Source: Gammaproteobacteria bacterium
GTDB taxonomy: Bacteria; Pseudomonadota; Gammaproteobacteria; Pseudomonadales; Cellvibrionaceae
Direction of reading: 5' to 3'
Assembly: GCA_004173475.1 (NCBI GenBank)
Contig: SEBU01000006.1
Coordinates: 310,001-374,000, forward strand
Length of the DNA stretch: 64,000 bases
Below the pieces are notes generated by a model. It was not told the DNA's origin, made no database searches, and saw only the letters and a program-made list of their open reading frames with translations. Each line of letters begins with the position of its first letter. The first letter of the stretch is position 1. Made by a program: the position numbers and the translations under genes. This document shows positions 35,432 to 46,277 of the stretch, one piece after another.

Positions 35432-36712
35432 ATGTCGAACGCTCAGCTCTCTATTTTATTCTTCGCACAAATGCTCGTAATTCTGGTCACTTGCCGCGGT
35501 ATAGGCTGGCTAGGTAAGAAGTATCTCCATCAGCCGCAAGTAGTGGGTGAAATGATCGCTGGTGTGTTGCTCGGTCCAACATTATTTGGCCTTATAGCTC
35601 CGGATCTTCAAAAGGCGCTCTTCCCCAAAGAATCCATCAGCGTGCTCTATGTATGCGCACAGTTTGGCGTTGGCTTGTACATGTTTTTGGTAGGCTTGGG
35701 CTTCCGTAAAGATCATTTCAGAGCCAACATCGGTGCCGCTGCGGCCGTCTCAATTTCCGGTATGGCGGCGCCTTTTGTAGTGGCGATCATAATTACCCCG
35801 TGGCTGATGACCATTCCCGGGCTTTTTTCTGACAAGGCTACCCAATTCAATGCCACTCTCTTTATGGGTGCGGCTATCGCCATCACTGCTTTTCCGATGT
35901 TGGCCCGAATCATTCACGAACGCGGCCTCACAAATTCAAAATTAGGTACTCTCTCACTTTCTGCTGGCGCGATTGACGATGCGGGAGCCTGGTGCGTACT
36001 CGCTATCGTATTAGCTAGCTTCGGTGCGGGCGCTTCGGTGGCGATTACAGCTATCGTCGGCGGCATTATTTTCGCAGGCGTTTTGTTGTTGCTAGGTCCA
36101 CGCTTGTTAGCGCCCTTGGGTCGTATTGTGGAGCGCGAAGGCAGAATTACTCCCAACGTGCTTGGCGTAACCCTTATGGCATTTATGCTTTGCGCCTCTA
36201 TCGCGGACGGCATTGGTTTGCATGCGGTGTTTGGCGGATTCCTGCTCGGAACGGTTATGCCGCGCGGCAAGTTTGTTGAAGAATTGAAAAAGCAGCTCGA
36301 ACCTTTTGCTGTGGTGGTGCTATTGCCGACCTTCTTCACCTTTTCAGGCTTGAACACGTCCTTAACGATGATTAACAACCTTGAGTTAGTGTTGATCGCC
36401 TTGGCCGTATTGGTTGGATCTATACTCGCTAAAGGCGGCGCCTGTTATCTGGCAGCTCGTTTGTGCGGTCAAGATAACCGTACCGCCCTGGGAATCGGCG
36501 CCCTTATGAATTCGCGCGGCTTGATGGAATTAATCATTATCAACATAGGTCTGCAGAAAGGCGTGATCGGTACCGGCCTTTTCTCTATGCTCGTGCTGAT
36601 GGCGATTGTAACCACGCTTATGGCATCACCGTTATTTGAAGCCGTCTACGGTAAAAAGGCGCGCGCAAGTGGTGAGCTGGAATCATTAGATGATAAAGCG
36701 GCAACTGCGTGA
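35432..36712 (+). CDS. CPA2 family cation:proton antiporter
   Basis: 426 residues with about twelve membrane helices and no cytoplasmic RCK/KTN domain. The family blocks QVVGEMIAGVLLGPTLFG, AAIAITAFPMLARIIHERGL, LSAGAIDDAGAW (the ion-binding aspartate pair region) and GIGALMNSRGLMELIIINIG are present. It exchanges Na+ or K+ for H+ at the inner membrane. The absence of the RCK domain argues against a typical glutathione-gated KefB/KefC. The OxyR-like regulator upstream suggests control by oxidative stress, which is inference. Confidence 0.9.
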   Translation: MSNAQLSILFFAQMLVILVTCRGIGWLGKKYLHQPQVVGEMIAGVLLGPTLFGLIAPDLQKALFPKESISVLYVCAQFGVGLYMFLVGLGFRKDHFRANIGAAAAVSISGMAAPFVVAIIITPWLMTIPGLFSDKATQFNATLFMGAAIAITAFPMLARIIHERGLTNSKLGTLSLSAGAIDDAGAWCVLAIVLASFGAGASVAITAIVGGIIFAGVLLLLGPRLLAPLGRIVEREGRITPNVLGVTLMAFMLCASIADGIGLHAVFGGFLLGTVMPRGKFVEELKKQLEPFAVVVLLPTFFTFSGLNTSLTMINNLELVLIALAVLVGSILAKGGACYLAARLCGQDNRTALGIGALMNSRGLMELIIINIGLQKGVIGTGLFSMLVLMAIVTTLMASPLFEAVYGKKARASGELESLDDKAATA

Positions 36713-36799
36713 AAAGAGAATTGAGATGAAGAAGCTAGAAAAATAACACATCGAATTAAGTGTAGGAATTATGTTTTAACTCCGCCCGAAAACACCTTG

Positions 36800-36825
36800 A
36801 GCCGCCGTCCCAGGCGGCTTTTTTT
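36800..36825 (+). terminator. Rho-independent terminator after the antiporter gene
   Basis: AGCCGCC (36800-36806) pairs with GGCGGCT (36813-36819) and runs into a T tract. The converging pirin gene ends 12 bases further on. Confidence 0.88.
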
Positions 36826-36836
36826 ATGTCAGAATC

Positions 36837-37544
36837 TTAGGGCAAATCAAATACCAGAGCCTTCACGGCCTCGTTGTTGGCAGAAAATTGCAGCTGGCTT
36901 AGCGATTCAATTTTTACACCGTCACCGGCTTGCAATGTCTCCCACGTACCGTCATTTCCTTTAACAACCAACGGACCTTCGATATTGTGCACGTAGTAGC
37001 GGCGACTATTATCAGTATTGAGTTGGGTCGTAGTTTCTGGTGTCAGGATAAGCTGATAAATTTTCGCATCCTGTTTAATGTGCAAACTACCGTCCGCTCC
37101 GTTAGGACTCACCACTAACGTCAAACCCTTCTCACTACCAAAATCTTTTTGCTGATAGCCAGGCTTTTGCCCGAACACGTTGGGCTGAATCCATATCTGC
37201 AAAAAATGTAATTTTTTGGTAAGCGATGGATTGAATTCACTGTGCCGAATGCCGCTACCTGCAGACATCAACTGAAACTCACCAGGCGGTAGCCGGGTAA
37301 TATTGCCCTCACTGTCTTTATGAGCAATTTCACCGCTTAACACGTAACTAATGATTTCCATGTCACGATGACCGTGAGTCGCAAAACCGCCTTCAGGAAT
37401 TACTTCGTCATCATTTATAACGCGCAATTCGGAAAAACCCATTTGGGTTTCATCGTGATAATTACCGAATGAAAAGGTGTGCTTACTGCGCAACCAATCA
37501 AAAGATGCGCTACCACGTTGGTTACTGCGTCTGACGTTTAACAT
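36837..37544 (-). CDS. Pirin family protein (YhaK-like bicupin)
   Basis: 235 residues. The N-terminal cupin carries the metal ligands in THGHRDMEIISYVLSGE and the distal histidine-glutamate pair in IRHSEFNPS; the C-terminal cupin has lost most ligands. Related proteins oxidise quercetin or act as redox-sensitive modulators; YhaK of E. coli has no clear activity. It is transcribed away from aroE, with a hairpin element between. Confidence 0.9.
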   Translation of the reverse strand: MLNVRRSNQRGSASFDWLRSKHTFSFGNYHDETQMGFSELRVINDDEVIPEGGFATHGHRDMEIISYVLSGEIAHKDSEGNITRLPPGEFQLMSAGSGIRHSEFNPSLTKKLHFLQIWIQPNVFGQKPGYQQKDFGSEKGLTLVVSPNGADGSLHIKQDAKIYQLILTPETTTQLNTDNSRRYYVHNIEGPLVVKGNDGTWETLQAGDGVKIESLSQLQFSANNEAVKALVFDLP

Positions 37545-37761
37545 AATGACTCCTTAATCTGTGCTGACTTGCTGGTTTGCAAGAATGAGGTCAGTTTAGG
37601 TGGAGCTACTGCGTTAATACATGGGGCGAATTAGTGCGATTAGATCAGTTTTTTAGAAGGGTTTATGGATAGTGATCCCAGACTTTGACGAATACAACGT
37701 TTCTTTGACTGGGATTACGAAAATATTTTTAAGTTATTCTAAGGATTACTACTGAATTTAC

Positions 37762-37796
37762 CGGGAATCGTCTTCGCCGCAGGTTGACGATTCCCG
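37762..37796. repeat. Perfect-stem hairpin, REP-like
   Basis: CGGGAATCGTC (37762-37772) pairs with GACGATTCCCG (37786-37796) around a 13-base loop. It lies past the aroE stop and has no T run. The motif GACGATTCC also occurs at the edge of the element ending at 31995, so it may belong to the same dispersed family. Confidence 0.6.
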
Positions 37797-37839
37797 TCCA
37801 ATTTAATATTCAAAAAACGTTTCTTGCCGATCAGATCAA

Positions 37840-38670
37840 CTATTTTTTTTCAGCAAGTTGCCTGCGCAACATTGTAATAACCGGAACGACTTCGGGGCGA
37901 ATATGTCGCCATACATAAAAAGCCTCCGCAGCTTGGCCAACCAGCATTCCTAAACCATCGGCAATTTTCGCTGCGCCATGTTGCTGCGCCCATTTCATAA
38001 AAACTGTGGGTTCAGAGCCGTACATTAAATCGTAACAACAGGCAGTTTGGTTGAGCACATTATCGGGTAGCGGTGGTAAATCGTTACTTAAACTTGCGGA
38101 TGTTCCATTGATGACGATATCAAATTTGTCTCCATGCAATTGTTCAAAGGTTTTTGCTCTTACATCACCGAGATCATGAAAATGCGCAGCAAGTTCTTCT
38201 GCTTTTGAAAAAGTACGATTTGCAATAACGACTAATTCTGGATGTTCTGCCAAAAGCGGTTGTAAAATTCCACGCACAGCGCCTCCTGCGCCCAAAATCA
38301 GGATACGCTTTCCTTCTAATTCCCAATCGAGATTGTGCATGTCATGCACCATACCAATTCCGTCGGTATTATCACCCAAAATAACTCCATCGTTTTGCAT
38401 CGCCAGCGTATTGACGGCACCAGCGCGCTGCGCACGCTGCGTTAATTGTTGTGCAAAAGAAAAAGCATCTATTTTAAAAGGAACAGTAACATTTAACCCT
38501 TTACCGCCTTGCGCAAAAAAATCTTGTGCGCATTTTACAAATTCATCAACGGCTACTAATTGTTTTGCGTAATGTAAATTCTGCCCACTTTGCTCGGCAA
38601 ACTGGCGATGTATCGTTGGTGACTTGCTATGGTTGATTGGGTTGCCGAATACCGCGTACTGATCAGTCAT
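37840..38670 (-). CDS. aroE: Shikimate dehydrogenase
   Basis: 276 residues. It opens YAVFGNPINHSKSPTIH (shikimate site), has the catalytic lysine in LNVTVPFK, the ILGAGGAVRG nucleotide loop with NRT for NADP, and NTDGIGMVHD. AroE reduces 3-dehydroshikimate to shikimate in aromatic amino-acid synthesis. The aroE-hemF-tsaC-dprA order on the minus strand is a conserved block in pseudomonads and relatives. Confidence 0.97.
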   Translation of the reverse strand: MTDQYAVFGNPINHSKSPTIHRQFAEQSGQNLHYAKQLVAVDEFVKCAQDFFAQGGKGLNVTVPFKIDAFSFAQQLTQRAQRAGAVNTLAMQNDGVILGDNTDGIGMVHDMHNLDWELEGKRILILGAGGAVRGILQPLLAEHPELVVIANRTFSKAEELAAHFHDLGDVRAKTFEQLHGDKFDIVINGTSASLSNDLPPLPDNVLNQTACCYDLMYGSEPTVFMKWAQQHGAAKIADGLGMLVGQAAEAFYVWRHIRPEVVPVITMLRRQLAEKK

Positions 38671-38774
38671 TGATGTTCCATTTATAAAACGTATAAATTT
38701 TTTTGAAAATGAGCTTTAAAAGAAAGCCTTTCTTTTATTCTCAATTATTCGCTGACAACTATTTACTCAAATAG

Positions 38775-39740
<966 letters not shown>

Positions 39741-39764
39741 CTACTCGGCCTTAACATCAAAGGG

Positions 39765-40349
39765 TTAGCCGGGCCGGACAATTTCTCCCGTCATCAGGTC
39801 ACGAATTTCAGAAGGATTGGCGCGTTTCCCGACCGCACCGGGGGTGATAGCATCCAAGTCGTCACCAAAATAACGATGCACATCAAAAGCTGTCCGCGCC
39901 GGTCTACGGCCTTGAGTGTTACACGATGTTGAGACTATGGGGGCTCCAAATGCGCGACTCAACGCCGACGCAAGCGGGTGATCTGTCACCCGTAATGCAA
40001 CACCGGTGTAATCCCCGGTTATCCATTTAGGTGCGAGCCCGTTATTAGGAACTAACCAGGTAACAGGCCCAGGCCAGGTATTTTTAATGCGCTGCCGTTG
40101 GATATCGTTCAAATGATAAATAAAGGGTTCAAACAAACTAATATCCGAGGCTAATAGGATCAGGCCCTTGTTGACGGGACGCTGCTTCATGTCGAGCAGA
40201 CGCATGACTGCATCTTCATTGAAAGGGTTACAACCTAAACCCCAGACTGCTTCAGTAGGGTAGGCGACAACGCCGCCCTGCCACATTTGTTTTGCTGCGT
40301 ACTGCACACGCGGGTTCAATATCCAGTGATTTTTCAATGGTGGAGTCAT
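39765..40349 (-). CDS. tsaC: L-threonylcarbamoyladenylate synthase
   Basis: 194 residues, the short YrdC-only form without the Sua5 C-terminal domain. The signature GGVVAYPTEAVWGLGCNPF, KQRPVNKGLILLASD and APIVSTSCNTQGRRPA are present. It makes the threonylcarbamoyl-AMP used for t6A modification of tRNA at position 37. It lies between dprA and hemF as is normal for this clade. Confidence 0.95.
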   Translation of the reverse strand: MTPPLKNHWILNPRVQYAAKQMWQGGVVAYPTEAVWGLGCNPFNEDAVMRLLDMKQRPVNKGLILLASDISLFEPFIYHLNDIQRQRIKNTWPGPVTWLVPNNGLAPKWITGDYTGVALRVTDHPLASALSRAFGAPIVSTSCNTQGRRPARTAFDVHRYFGDDLDAITPGAVGKRANPSEIRDLMTGEIVRPG

Positions 40350-40413
40350 AGATAAAGCCTTAAGGGAGATATAAGCAATCTACCGAATTATGACTAATGA
40401 GGGAACCACAGAA

Positions 40414-41562
40414 TTAAACTCGTTGATAACCCGCTCCGATTTGCTGCACATATCCCTTGATTTCCAACCCGATTAATTGGGCCGCCACACTGCCTACAGG
40501 AATGTCCGTTCGCTCGACAAGATCATCAATATTCACCGGATCATAGCCCATGGCATGTATAAGCAGTTGCTCTGCGGCAGTGAGATCATCCAGGCTCTTA
40601 TGATCAAGTTCGGCTTTCTTCTCTGCTTTTCGCAATAGCTTTGTTAGCTTTTCGCGCTCATATCCCAGAATTCCATGCAGCTGATCTACTATATCCTGAC
40701 CTGTTTCCACCAGGGTTGCGCCTTGCCGAATCAATTGATGGCAACCGCGAGCGAGCGGATTATGAATGGAACCGGGTATCGCATAGACCTCGCGATTTTG
40801 GAGCAGCGCCGTTTTTGCCGTAATCAGTGAGCCGCTTTGAATAGCCGCTTCCACTACAAGAACACCGTAACTGAGACCGCTAATGATTCGATTACGCTGC
40901 GGAAAGTTCGCTGCGTTAGGACTACTGCACAAGGGCAACTCGCTCACAAGCGCGCCCCCATTTTCAATAATTTGTTGGGCAAGCAGCTTGTGGCGGGAGG
41001 GATAAATTAAATCCAGCCCCGTTCCCATAACTGCGATAGTTTTTCCTTTTGCAGCAAGAGCTCCCTGATGCGCTGCCGCATCCACCCCTAACGCCAGGCC
41101 ACTGGTAATCGTAAAACCATTACTCGCCAAAAATTCCGCAAATCTATGTGAGTTTTCACTACCACCGCTGCTGGGATTTCGGCTACCAACTACCGCAATT
41201 TGCGGCAGGCTTAGTAAATGAATATCGCCTCGCACGAACAGCAAAGGCGGTGCCTTTGCAATTTGCCGTAGCAAATCCGGGTAATTGGAATCTGAAATTA
41301 CGATAAGGTGAACGTTTGATTGCGCAGAAAGCCATTCCAAATCGGCCAGCGCTCTTTGGCCTGCCACAGAGTTTTCCTGATGCGCCTGAAAATCCCGGAC
41401 AGCGGAAGCAGTTTCGACATTTATCAATTTTTCAAGTTTGAGGAGTGGCTGCGATAACGCGGCTTCTGGCGAACCAAAAAGCTCAACTAATCTACTGTAA
41501 GTCGCAGCGCCAATATGAGGTAAACGATGTAAAACGAGGGCATGATAAAGATTGTTTTGCAT
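40414..41562 (-). CDS. dprA: DNA-processing protein DprA
   Basis: 382 residues. A central Rossmann-like domain (about 115-325) contains VVGSRNPSSGG, TSGLALGVDAAAH, GTGLDLIYPSRH, NFPQRNRIISGLS and EAAIQSGSLITA; a helix-hairpin region precedes it and a C-terminal winged helix ends the protein (about 325-380). DprA loads RecA onto incoming single-stranded DNA in natural transformation. No other competence gene is in the window. Confidence 0.96.
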   Translation of the reverse strand: MQNNLYHALVLHRLPHIGAATYSRLVELFGSPEAALSQPLLKLEKLINVETASAVRDFQAHQENSVAGQRALADLEWLSAQSNVHLIVISDSNYPDLLRQIAKAPPLLFVRGDIHLLSLPQIAVVGSRNPSSGGSENSHRFAEFLASNGFTITSGLALGVDAAAHQGALAAKGKTIAVMGTGLDLIYPSRHKLLAQQIIENGGALVSELPLCSSPNAANFPQRNRIISGLSYGVLVVEAAIQSGSLITAKTALLQNREVYAIPGSIHNPLARGCHQLIRQGATLVETGQDIVDQLHGILGYEREKLTKLLRKAEKKAELDHKSLDDLTAAEQLLIHAMGYDPVNIDDLVERTDIPVGSVAAQLIGLEIKGYVQQIGAGYQRV

Positions 41563-41584
41563 AGGTCGTCCTTGTAAACAAATA

Positions 41585-41611
41585 GCGGCGCTTCATGCGC
41601 CGCCGCGAATA
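41585..41611 (-). terminator. Terminator-like hairpin between the LysM gene and dprA
   Basis: GCGGCGC (41585-41591) pairs with GCGCCGC (41597-41603) around TTCAT. On the minus strand it follows the LysM gene stop and is followed by a T-rich stretch (TATTTGTTTA), so it may limit read-through into dprA. Confidence 0.6.
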
Positions 41612-41624
41612 TATGAAATTAAAC

Positions 41625-42665
41625 TTATGGATTTTGCAGAGTGTCGCCTACAGATAATGGACGATCTGCCTCAAGCACAAGCGCCAAGCTCATTTTATTA
41701 AAAGTGCGGAACACCATTAAAATACCGGCACGCTCATCAGGAAGCGCTACTTTACCACCGTGAACGCGATCTTTGACCACTTCACCTTTTTTGTAGATAG
41801 CGAGGACGTTACCCACTTTAATACCTTCACGATCACCGCGGTTGATCATAACGACATTGAATTTACCAACCTGACGCACTCCGCTTTCCACACCAACAAT
41901 TTGGCCGGTTATGTCAGCCTCTGGGCCGCTTGGGAAGAAGGTTGAGTTGGTGGAGCGGTCTTCACTTGGCAATAAGAAATCGCCGATACGAACTTCTTCA
42001 GTAGCACGAATTACGTTGACCGTGGCTATGTCATCTTTAAGCGATTTGATGCTAACAGTACCTACACCTGCGGCTAACACACCCAAAACTTCTTTCGTAA
42101 CCGGGTCACGATAGACCTCGCCTTTACGGTAAACACCAAAGTTGGTGAATTCTTTGAAATCACCCCGTGCGTAAGCTTCATCGCCCGCGCCTGCCACTAT
42201 ACGTTTTTGTGGGCCAGCAAGAATGTAAGGTGCTGTCGCAAATACTGCCTCGTCATCCACGATACGGCTGCGGGACAGGAAACTATCGATACGATCCAAC
42301 GGAATTGTAGAAATTGCCGAATCAGTGCCAACGACTCTTACACTCGGGGACAGTTTTTCAGTGCCAGAACCAGGAGTAACTTTAAGAGTACGCTCAGAGG
42401 TCAAACGTGCGCGACCATCCACATACACTAAATGGATGAGATCACCGGGATAAATAAGATGAGGGTTTTCAATTTGGGGGTTGGCATGCCAAATTTCTGG
42501 CCATTTCCAGGGCAAGCTTAAAAAAGTGCCTGAGATATCCCAGAGGGTATCGCCTTTTTTAACTGTGTATTCGTCCGGGTGACCCGGTTTGAGCAGAGTA
42601 TCCTGAGCCCATACAGAAAGACTCATGAAAGCAGCGGCGATAACACCAATAATCACTTTTTTCAT
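41625..42665 (-). CDS. Exported LysM-domain protein
   Basis: 346 residues. A signal peptide (about 1-20, ending LSVWAQD) precedes one LysM domain (about 30-85) with [39 protein letters not shown]. The remaining 250 residues are beta-rich, with repeated segments such as [18 protein letters not shown]. LysM domains bind peptidoglycan. The gene sits between dprA and the divergent def in most gammaproteobacteria; its role is not defined. Confidence 0.92.
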   Translation of the reverse strand: MKKVIIGVIAAAFMSLSVWAQDTLLKPGHPDEYTVKKGDTLWDISGTFLSLPWKWPEIWHANPQIENPHLIYPGDLIHLVYVDGRARLTSERTLKVTPGSGTEKLSPSVRVVGTDSAISTIPLDRIDSFLSRSRIVDDEAVFATAPYILAGPQKRIVAGAGDEAYARGDFKEFTNFGVYRKGEVYRDPVTKEVLGVLAAGVGTVSIKSLKDDIATVNVIRATEEVRIGDFLLPSEDRSTNSTFFPSGPEADITGQIVGVESGVRQVGKFNVVMINRGDREGIKVGNVLAIYKKGEVVKDRVHGGKVALPDERAGILMVFRTFNKMSLALVLEADRPLSVGDTLQNP

Positions 42666-42819
42666 AAAAACAGATCCTGTTTTATTCAGCCATCAGACAG
42701 ATAGACGTTATAATAGCTTATTATTCCACCTTGCTACTTCCTCAATACAGATTATTTCCTGTACGATCATCATGTTAGCAGCGGTTATTACCTTTTTACT
42801 AGAAGTTTGTCACAAGACT

Positions 42820-43329
42820 ATGGCGATATTAGAGATACTGGAATTCCCTGACCCGCGACTGCGTACAATTGCCAAACCAGTTGTAAGTGTAGACGATCGT
42901 GTCAAAAACCTAATTAATGATATGTTCGAAACTATGTACGATGCCCCAGGTGTTGGTTTGGCTGCGTCACAAATTAATGTTCACGAACGTATTGTAGTAA
43001 TAGACGTCAGTGAGGACAAATCGCAACCGTTGGTTTTTATCAATCCAGAGATCACCGTTCTGGACGAAAATATGCACGAGTATGATGAAGGCTGCCTCTC
43101 TGTTCCCGGATTTTATGAAACCGTGGAGCGCCCGGAACACATACGCGTGACAGCGCTTGACCGCGATGGCAAACCTTTCACAATCGAGCCAGATGGTTTG
43201 TTGGCAGTCTGCATACAGCATGAGCTCGATCATTTGAATGGCAAATTATTCGTGGATTACATATCGCCTTTAAAACGTACGCGAATTAAGAAAAAGCTCG
43301 AAAAGAAACACAAAGAAGAGGCGCGCTAG
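42820..43329 (+). CDS. def: Peptide deformylase
   Basis: 169 residues from ATG 42820 ([21 protein letters not shown]); a longer in-frame start at 42625 overlaps the LysM gene and is rejected. All three metal/active-site motifs are present: [15 protein letters not shown] and QHELDHLNG. Def removes the formyl group from nascent proteins and is functionally paired with fmt, which follows. A terminator overlaps its stop codon. Confidence 0.97.
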   Translation: MAILEILEFPDPRLRTIAKPVVSVDDRVKNLINDMFETMYDAPGVGLAASQINVHERIVVIDVSEDKSQPLVFINPEITVLDENMHEYDEGCLSVPGFYETVERPEHIRVTALDRDGKPFTIEPDGLLAVCIQHELDHLNGKLFVDYISPLKRTRIKKKLEKKHKEEAR

Positions 43330-43341
43330 GCGCCTTTTTGT
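43319..43341 (+). terminator. Terminator overlapping the def stop codon
   Basis: AGGCGC (43319-43324) pairs with GCGCCT (43330-43335), then TTTTG. The stop codon TAG (43327-43329) lies in the loop, so the last codons of def form the 5' arm. Confidence 0.7.
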
Positions 43342-43392
43342 TTTGGTTAAAAATTTAAAAAGCAGATTTGCCATTAATCTGCGAAACGGGGA

Positions 43393-43423
43393 GCCGTCAT
43401 CCTCTCGTAGTGGAGACGACGGC
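43393..43423. repeat. REP-like inverted repeat between def and fmt
   Basis: GCCGTC (43393-43398) and GACGGC (43418-43423) are inverted copies flanking a short stem-forming middle. The left side contains GTCATCCTC, the same start as the element at 31831. Confidence 0.45.
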
Positions 43424-43458
43424 CCTCTACTTGTCTTTTATTGATATTTAAGTACCCC

Positions 43459-44445
43459 ATGCCCAACAATCCTTTAAAAATTATCTTCGCCGGCACTCCC
43501 GAATTTGCTGCGGAGCACCTGAAAGCTTTGATTGGCAGCCGCCACAAGGTTATCGCTGTTTACTCTCAACCTGACCGTCCAGCCGGACGCGGCAAAAAAC
43601 TTACCGCAAGCCCGGTTAAGGAATTGGCGCTCGCCAATGGTATTCCCATCTACCAACCGGTGAATTTCAAAAGCGATGAAGCCAAAGCTGAGCTGGCTGC
43701 GTTAAACGCAGATTTAATGGTAGTGGTTGCCTATGGCTTGATTTTACCGAAAGCTGTTTTGGATACCCCACGCCTTGGATGCATCAACGTTCATGCGTCC
43801 ATTCTCCCGCGCTGGCGCGGCGCGGCGCCCATCCAACGCGCTATTGAAGCCGGCGATACAGAAACTGGCGTTACTATTATGCAAATGGATGTTGGGCTCG
43901 ACACTGGCGATATGCTAATAAAAGCGTTTTGCCCGATTTTACCGACGGATACAGGCGGAGTTTTACACGATCGCCTTTTAACAGTCGGAGCACCGGCACT
44001 GTTACAAGCTTTGGACCAAATTCAATCCGGCGATACAAATCCCATCAAACAGGATAATTCTTTAAGTAATTACGCCCCGAAATTAACGAAGGAAGAGGCC
44101 GCATTAAATTGGCAGCTACCCGCGCTTGATCTTGAGCGAAAAGTTCGCGCGTTTAACCCTTTCCCCGTCGCGCATACAAAACCGCTGGGGGCAGGAGACG
44201 ATGCTCGGATGCGCGTGTGGGCCGCCAAGGCAAATGACGCAATGGCAAATTCAGCTCCGGGTAGCATCACTCGCATCAACAGCGAAGGTTTATGGATTGC
44301 GTGCGCACGCGGTCAATTGATTCTTGAACAACTACAGTTGCCGGGTAAAAAAGCGATGTATGTGGAAGAAATTTTGCGCGGTCATCCGAGTTTATTTAAC
44401 GTCGGGGATATGCTGAAAACTCCTACGGCGGAGCAATCAAGTTGA
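43459..44445 (+). CDS. fmt: Methionyl-tRNA formyltransferase
   Basis: 328 residues from ATG 43459 (MPNNPLKIIFAGTPEFAA). The formyl-transfer residues lie in NVHASILPRWRGAAPIQ and LDTGDM. Fmt formylates initiator Met-tRNA. The C-terminal OB-like domain is intact. The stop overlaps the rsmB start by 4 bases, so fmt and rsmB are coupled. Confidence 0.97.
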   Translation: MPNNPLKIIFAGTPEFAAEHLKALIGSRHKVIAVYSQPDRPAGRGKKLTASPVKELALANGIPIYQPVNFKSDEAKAELAALNADLMVVVAYGLILPKAVLDTPRLGCINVHASILPRWRGAAPIQRAIEAGDTETGVTIMQMDVGLDTGDMLIKAFCPILPTDTGGVLHDRLLTVGAPALLQALDQIQSGDTNPIKQDNSLSNYAPKLTKEEAALNWQLPALDLERKVRAFNPFPVAHTKPLGAGDDARMRVWAAKANDAMANSAPGSITRINSEGLWIACARGQLILEQLQLPGKKAMYVEEILRGHPSLFNVGDMLKTPTAEQSS

Positions 44446-45740
44446 TTAGCGTTCGCGCCGCCGCGGCCCAGGTTCTCGCTCAAATTCTTCAAAGCAAAGG
44501 ATCACTATCGAGCCTTCTGCCCTCCGCTCAACTCAAGGTGGTCGAGCAAGATCGTCCGTTGTTACAGGAGCTGTGCTTCGGCACTTGCCGGTTTTATCCG
44601 CAATTGTCGGCTTATGTGGAATGCTTGGTGGATAAACCCCTGCGGGCCAAAGACAGTGATATCCAAGCGCTTCTGTTACTGGGTCTATACCAACTTTTAC
44701 ATACCCGCATTCCCGACCATGCTGCGCTTGGCGAAACGGTAGAAGTGACGCGTTTTTTGAAAAAACCCTGGGCGACCAATCTGGTTAACGGCGTGCTTCG
44801 CAAATTTCAACGCGAGCAACCAAGGTTGGACAAACTACTCGCGCAAAACTTCGCATTTCAGTCAAATCACCCGGCTTGGTTGGAAGGTGTTTTACGTAAA
44901 AATTGGCCAGATCATACCACCCAAATCATTACTGCCAATAACGAACATCCACCATTTACCCTACGGATTAATACCCAAAAAATTAGCCGTTCCGATTATC
45001 TGACTCTTTTAAAAGATACGGACATCAGCGCAACCGTCAGCCAATTCAGCCCTTACGGCATAACATTGGAAAAAGCCTGCGACCCGCGCAAGCTACCGCT
45101 ATTCTCCGAAGGGTTAATCAGCGTACAGGATGAGGCCGCTCAACTTAGTGCCGACTTGCTACAACTTACGCCAGAACTACGTTTTCTGGATGCCTGCTGT
45201 GCGCCCGGCGGGAAAACCGGGCATATGTTAGAAGTGGAGCCCAGCCTCCAAGTAACAGCACTTGATGCCGAAGAGCGTAGACTTGTGCGGGTGAAGGAAA
45301 ATCTCGCACGTTTGAATGTTGATGCAAAAATTATTTGCGGCGATGCCACCAAAACTGATTGGTGGGACGGTGAACAGTTTGACCGCATCCTGCTGGACGC
45401 ACCTTGCTCCGCCACTGGCATTATCCGCCGCCATCCGGATATTAAAGTGCTACGAACTCCAGAAGAAATCGACAAGCTGACCGAATTGCAAAGTCGGCTT
45501 ATCAAAAATCTTTGGTCGCTGTTAAAACCCGGCGGAATCCTGGTGTACGCCACCTGCTCGATTATGCCCAAAGAAAATACCCGCATTGTAGAAGCCTTCG
45601 TTGACCGCCAATCAGACGCGACGGTTGAAGCCTTAAGGGTTGATTGGGGAATTCCCCAAGTTTTCGGAAGGCAATTATTACCATCTACCGCAGGCCACGA
45701 TGGGTTTTATTACGCGGTGCTGCGCAAGGAAAATAACTAA
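44442..45740 (+). CDS. rsmB: 16S rRNA m5C967 methyltransferase
   Basis: 432 residues from TTG 44442 within a TTGA overlap with the fmt stop. An N-terminal NusB-like RNA-binding domain (about 1-140) precedes the methyltransferase with SAM motif LDACCAPGGKTGHM, LDAPCSATGIIRRHPD (motif IV cysteine) and the catalytic ATCSIMPKENTRIV (motif VI cysteine). It methylates C967 of 16S rRNA. The def-fmt-rsmB order is conserved. Confidence 0.96.
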   Translation: MISVRAAAAQVLAQILQSKGSLSSLLPSAQLKVVEQDRPLLQELCFGTCRFYPQLSAYVECLVDKPLRAKDSDIQALLLLGLYQLLHTRIPDHAALGETVEVTRFLKKPWATNLVNGVLRKFQREQPRLDKLLAQNFAFQSNHPAWLEGVLRKNWPDHTTQIITANNEHPPFTLRINTQKISRSDYLTLLKDTDISATVSQFSPYGITLEKACDPRKLPLFSEGLISVQDEAAQLSADLLQLTPELRFLDACCAPGGKTGHMLEVEPSLQVTALDAEERRLVRVKENLARLNVDAKIICGDATKTDWWDGEQFDRILLDAPCSATGIIRRHPDIKVLRTPEEIDKLTELQSRLIKNLWSLLKPGGILVYATCSIMPKENTRIVEAFVDRQSDATVEALRVDWGIPQVFGRQLLPSTAGHDGFYYAVLRKENN

Positions 45741-45767
45741 CCAAGAGACTTTGTTGGAGGTGTAGAT

Positions 45768-46187
45768 ATGAGTGACCCCATAAAAGCGCGCTGCAAATGC
45801 GGCGCTGTTCAATTCACCGCTAATAGCCAACCTTTAATCCAATTCGTATGCCACTGTAAAGATTGCCAAACCGCAACCGGCCAGCCGTTTGCTGGTCTAG
45901 TATTTTTCAAACGTAAGCACATCGAAATATCTGGTGATCTCGGCCAGCATTTATTTATCACAGAGTCTGGCAAGGCCACTTCTCGCGATTATTGCGTTAA
46001 ATGCGGGACGGTCCTATTTGATCAATCCGAAGGTTTTCCAGGCATCATTGGTGTTATGCAAGAATGGATTTTAGGAGATTTCGATTTCTTACCCCAAAGC
46101 CATGTGTGGGTAAAAAGCAAACTTGACGAAATTATTATTCCTGAGGGCGCGCAACAGTTCCAAGAAAATATTCTTCAACCCAAATAA
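45768..46187 (+). CDS. GFA family zinc-binding protein
   Basis: 139 residues. The cysteine pattern ARCKCGAV, VCHCKDCQ and DYCVKCGT matches the GFA/CENP-V fold, which binds two zinc ions. The archetype helps glutathione react with formaldehyde, but many family members have no proven activity. GGAGG lies upstream of the ATG. It is 27 bases after rsmB and may be read through from it. Confidence 0.9.
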   Translation: MSDPIKARCKCGAVQFTANSQPLIQFVCHCKDCQTATGQPFAGLVFFKRKHIEISGDLGQHLFITESGKATSRDYCVKCGTVLFDQSEGFPGIIGVMQEWILGDFDFLPQSHVWVKSKLDEIIIPEGAQQFQENILQPK

Positions 46188-46277
46188 TTCTCCGTCTTGT
46201 TTGCATAATACCAATTAAGAACAAGCACACTTAAAGTCTTATGAGCGACATCAGGCGTGGAGACAGTAGCTAGGGGT

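Noticed and set aside
42625-42819. Longer N terminus for peptide deformylase
   Set aside because: It overlaps the divergent LysM gene and adds 65 residues not seen in the family.
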